Shown here: positions 6,193 to 8,199 of the stretch, piece by piece
Layout: each line of letters opens with the position of its first letter
Numbering within the stretch: position 1 is the first letter of the stretch
Source: an uncultured bacterium
GTDB lineage: Bacteria > Bacteroidota > Ignavibacteria > Ignavibacteriales > Melioribacteraceae
Direction of reading: 5' to 3'
DNA: 8,199 bases
Assembly (NCBI GenBank): GCA_937936675.1
Contig: CALDDL010000117.1
Coordinates: 1-8,199, forward strand
Position numbers and translations under genes: made by a program
Notes under the pieces: model-generated
The model's input: only the letters and a program-made list of their open reading frames with translations
Database searches by the model: none
What the model was told of the DNA's origin: nothing

Positions 6193-7359
6193 TTATTTTT
6201 CCTTATGATAAATGGGAAGATATACTTTATCAATAAGTTCCTTATATTCGGCTTCGGGATCGGATTGGTAAGTGATCCCTCCGCCACTTTTAAAATAGAG
6301 TTTTCCTTCTTCACTTTCAATAAACCGAATCATTACGCAGCTATCGAGATTTACCCCGTCAAAAATTCCCGCAATACCGGTATAGAAATTTCGTTGGTAT
6401 GTTTCCGCCTCCTTTATAATTTCTACAGTCTTCTTTTTCGGAGCTCCTGTAATTGAGCCGGCGGGAAGAAGCGAAAAAATTATTTCGCCGATCTTATTTT
6501 TATAATCCTCCGGCAGCTCACCTTTTATTTCGGAACTGACCTGCAAAAGATTTTTATTATTTGTTTTTATCTTATCAATATAACGGAATTTTGTTACTTC
6601 CACATTTTTTGAAACGATGCTCAAATCATTCCTAATCAAATCAACTATCGTAATATGCTCTGCTTTTTCTTTTTCATCATTTAGTATTATTTCTTTGGCA
6701 TTGGGGAGATCGGCATCGATAGTCCCTTTCATCGGATAAGAATATATATTGCCATCGATAATTTTAATAAACGTTTCGGGCGAAAAGCATATAAATTCAT
6801 TCTTGTATTTTATTTTGTATTTCGCAGTGCTAAGAAGAAATATATCATCGAGTGAAAGATTAGTTTCTATAGGAGTCTTAGCCGTTAGATTGCAGAGATA
6901 GGAATTGCCCTCATAGATATTCTCCATTACTATATTGAATGATTTTTTATATTCATGATATGATAAAGGGAATTTTTCAAAAAGTACCGATACTTTGGCG
7001 ATCGCTTCTTTGGACGAGATTACCGCTTTATATTTATCCTCATTTTCGCGCTTGGGATATGATATAATTTGGGAACCTTCAGACACCTCTTCGCTAGGTG
7101 CCGTTCTATTTAAGCGCTTGGGTTGTGATATGAGTTGGCTGCTTTCAGACTTGCTTACACTACATCCCTCACTATTTTCTGGTATTTTTATTTCTCCTTC
7201 ATTACTCTTTCCCTCGAAATTATATTTTATAATTTCGTTATCAATTTTATCTAGAGGTTCAATAATTGCGTTCTGGCATTCAAAATCGATAATAAATATA
7301 AATGGCTCGGAATCCCTCCCTAGTTTGTTCATCTTATTTATAAAGTCAATCTTTTTCAT
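6193..7359 (-). CDS. pabB: Aminodeoxychorismate synthase component I (PabB)
   Basis: This chorismate-binding enzyme uses ammonia, normally from the PabA glutaminase, to turn chorismate into aminodeoxychorismate, the first step to p-aminobenzoate. In the 388-residue product the catalytic core starts near residue 135: GNSYLCNLTAKTP at 151-163, SPE at 193-195, PMKGT at 209-213, AEHITIVDLIRNDL at 233-246, GSITGAPK at 301-308, and SGGGITYQSDPEAEYKE at 358-373. The lysine in PMKGT (K211) is the residue that marks PabB, where anthranilate synthase has alanine (PIAGT), so TrpE is disfavoured. Residues about 50-110 form a low-complexity linker with a duplicated 22-residue unit, which lengthens the protein by perhaps 50 residues over usual homologues. 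The start at 7359 has no good SD; ATG codon 10 is an alternative but also lacks one. The next gene, pabC, begins one base after the stop. No pabA is present here. Confidence 0.93.
   Translation of the reverse strand: MKKIDFINKMNKLGRDSEPFIFIIDFECQNAIIEPLDKIDNEIIKYNFEGKSNEGEIKIPENSEGCSVSKSESSQLISQPKRLNRTAPSEEVSEGSQIISYPKRENEDKYKAVISSKEAIAKVSVLFEKFPLSYHEYKKSFNIVMENIYEGNSYLCNLTAKTPIETNLSLDDIFLLSTAKYKIKYKNEFICFSPETFIKIIDGNIYSYPMKGTIDADLPNAKEIILNDEKEKAEHITIVDLIRNDLSIVSKNVEVTKFRYIDKIKTNNKNLLQVSSEIKGELPEDYKNKIGEIIFSLLPAGSITGAPKKKTVEIIKEAETYQRNFYTGIAGIFDGVNLDSCVMIRFIESEEGKLYFKSGGGITYQSDPEAEYKELIDKVYLPIYHKEK
7048..7149 (-). repeat. In-frame imperfect tandem repeat, 66-bp period, inside pabB
   Basis: GCGCTTGGG opens two copies at 7048-7084 and 7114-7150 (plus-strand reading), identical at 29 of 37 positions by my alignment and spaced exactly 66 bases. 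In the PabB frame they encode SESSQLISQPKR (71-82) and SEGSQIISYPKR (93-104), a 22-residue period. Between them lies a short hairpin, CACCT at 7084-7088 pairing with AGGTG at 7096-7100. The repeat lies in the linker before the catalytic core and looks like an inserted or expanded element tolerated by the protein. Confidence 0.75.
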
Positions 7360-7567
7360 AATAGTAATATATAGATGCTTAAGATAAACCGCATTTCGAT
7401 TTAAGATTTAATTTGGATTTGAGTTTTAAATTACTTAAGTTAGATGTTGTAAGGCAGTTAACTTTAGAAGTAGAAGCAGACGTAGATGTATCAGTTCCCT
7501 TCGTGCGTTTTTAAAGCCCTGTCACAACAAAATCATATTAACAAAACATTATAGGAGCGGCACTGTT
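7360..7567. other. Divergent intergenic region between pabB and the cold-shock gene
   Basis: This 208-base gap must hold the leftward pabB promoter and the rightward cold-shock promoter. I cannot place either with confidence. TATATT just upstream of the pabB ATG is a weak -10 candidate. The palindrome ACTTAAGT (7433-7440) and CTTAAG (7379-7384) are the only visible symmetric sites. The stretch before the cold-shock gene could be a long leader, as is common for cold-shock genes, but no clear fold is visible by eye. The SD for that gene is AGGAG at 7553-7557. Confidence 0.4.
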
Positions 7568-7780
7568 ATGGCAGAGCGCAAACAAGGATCAGTAAAATGG
7601 TTCAACAACACAAAAGGTTTCGGATTTATTTCACAAGCTAATGGCGAAGATGTATTTGTTCATTTTCAGTCAATCATTGGTGATGGCTATAAATCATTAC
7701 AAGAAAACGATAAAGTAGAATTTACTTTAGCTCAAGGACCAAAAGGTCTTCAGGCTTCAGAAGTAAAAATTCTTAAATAA
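7568..7780 (+). CDS. Cold-shock domain protein, CspA family
   Basis: A 70-residue single-domain protein of the usual family length. It has the full set of cold-shock landmarks: GSVKWFN at 7-13, RNP1 as KGFGFI at 16-21, RNP2 as DVFVHF at 28-33, and the closing strand KGLQASEVKIL. By family knowledge it binds single-stranded RNA and DNA through surface aromatics and loosens mRNA structure in the cytoplasm. AGGAG at 7553-7557 lies ten bases before the ATG. The gene is monocistronic, with its own terminator 21 bases beyond the stop. It may be cold-induced or constitutive; the sequence does not decide. No specific csp letter can be assigned. Confidence 0.97.
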   Translation: MAERKQGSVKWFNNTKGFGFISQANGEDVFVHFQSIIGDGYKSLQENDKVEFTLAQGPKGLQASEVKILK

Positions 7781-7800
7781 GAATATAAATTTCTGCATTT

Positions 7801-7830
7801 AAACCCCGCCCTAAAGCGGGGTTTTTTATT
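7801..7830 (+). terminator. Intrinsic terminator of the cold-shock gene
   Basis: AAACCCCGC at 7801-7809 pairs with GCGGGGTTT at 7816-7824 around the loop CCTAAA, and a T run (7822-7827) follows. On the minus strand the stem is followed only by TTTAAAT, so leftward termination of the neighbouring T9SS gene would be weaker. Confidence 0.93.
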
Positions 7831-7971
7831 TTAAATATCCTCAACCACTTCTGATTATTCATCTTTTTTCATACTTCCAAATCAGTATCAAATTCATACT
7901 CTAAAAACGAAATCGCTAAAACGGCTAATAATGAAATAATTATACCGGTATCTAATTAAACAACTCTTTGC

Positions 7972-8199
7972 CTATTTGATTAAAGACATTTTCTTAAGTG
8001 CACTATAATTTCCGGCAGTGAGCTTAAAATAGTATATTCCACTTGATAAATTACTTCCATCAAATCGAATAGTGTAATTTCCTTTTTCTCTATAATCATT
8101 TACTAATTCTTGAATTTCTCTACCTAATATGTCGAATACTTTGATTACTACCTGTGAATAATTAGGTACCGAAAAGGATATTGTAGTTGTGGGATTAAA
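7972..8199 (-). CDS. Partial T9SS-secreted protein, C-terminal sorting domain only (5' end outside window)
   Basis: The minus-strand frame is open from the window edge to TAG at 7974-7972, giving 75 residues. It begins FNPTTTISFSVPNYS, the inside of the YPNPFNPTT motif. Then come KVFDILGREIQELVNDY, FDGSNLSSGIYYFKLTAG and the ending ALKKMSLIK. This is the same type A sorting domain as in the 976-residue protein at 2503-5433; the two share KVxDxLGRE, LxSGIYxxK and KKMxLIK. The passenger domain that would reveal the function lies beyond base 8199. By family knowledge the product is exported by the type IX system. No start codon falls in the window, so it is a partial gene. The 141 bases between this stop and the cold-shock terminator hold no supported gene. 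Confidence 0.93.
   Translation of the reverse strand, partial: FNPTTTISFSVPNYSQVVIKVFDILGREIQELVNDYREKGNYTIRFDGSNLSSGIYYFKLTAGNYSALKKMSLIK

Noticed and set aside
6192..6320. N-terminal extension of the PabC frame up to 6320
   Set aside because: It lies wholly within the end of pabB. The family N-terminus and an SD both point to the ATG at 6191.
6995..7387. Plus-strand 130-codon frame opposite pabB
   Set aside because: It is antisense to the well-supported PabB N-terminal half, has no SD and reads as a mirror of the repeat linker and low-complexity DNA.
7441..7567. Cold-shock leader as a structured thermosensor RNA
   Set aside because: Such leaders are known for cold-shock genes, but no convincing paired structure is visible by eye, so no RNA element is called.
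7869..7955. Minus-strand stop-free frame reading like a hydrophobic peptide with an acidic tail (FLEYEFDTDLEV)
   Set aside because: It is only 28 codons long, with no ATG, GTG or TTG start and no SD. It may be a remnant, but it cannot be supported.

Overview
The window looks like chromosomal DNA from a member of the Ignavibacteria or a close relative in the Bacteroidota/Chlorobi group. The main clue is a C-terminal secretion domain of the type IX system (T9SS type A), with the motif YPNPFNPTT, a KVYDLLGREV block and an ending KKMTLIK. It occurs in full on one long protein and again on a partial gene at the right edge. The DNA is AT-rich throughout, intergenic gaps are modest, and Shine-Dalgarno (SD) sites are clear for most genes. 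The lineage is inferred from these motifs, not from a marker gene.

Left part (1-2180). Bases 14-89 hold a perfect 12-bp inverted repeat and two related direct repeats that resemble the end of an IS21-type insertion sequence. A two-gene rightward unit follows: a protein with four predicted membrane helices and a coiled-coil-like tail (217-1206), then a lipoprotein with the three metal-site motifs of a von Willebrand factor A (VWA) domain (1278-2117). A strong hairpin terminator at about 2143-2180 closes the unit. I recognise no described system in this pair, and it is the best candidate for something new here.

Middle part (2181-5597). A leftward gene encodes a 976-residue secreted protein made of about eight fibronectin-III-like modules plus the T9SS sorting domain. 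It has a well-formed promoter at 5527-5555. A probable 30-residue hydrophobic peptide gene lies 18 bases downstream of its stop.

Right part (5598-8199). A leftward pair encodes aminodeoxychorismate synthase component I (pabB) and a short class-IV aminotransferase, probably aminodeoxychorismate lyase (pabC). Together they would convert chorismate to p-aminobenzoate for folate; the glutaminase subunit (pabA) is not in the window. The pabB gene carries an in-frame 66-bp imperfect tandem repeat in a linker. Next come a rightward cold-shock protein gene with its own terminator, and the 3' end of a second T9SS-secreted protein gene on the minus strand, cut by the window edge. I see no tRNA, rRNA or CRISPR array.
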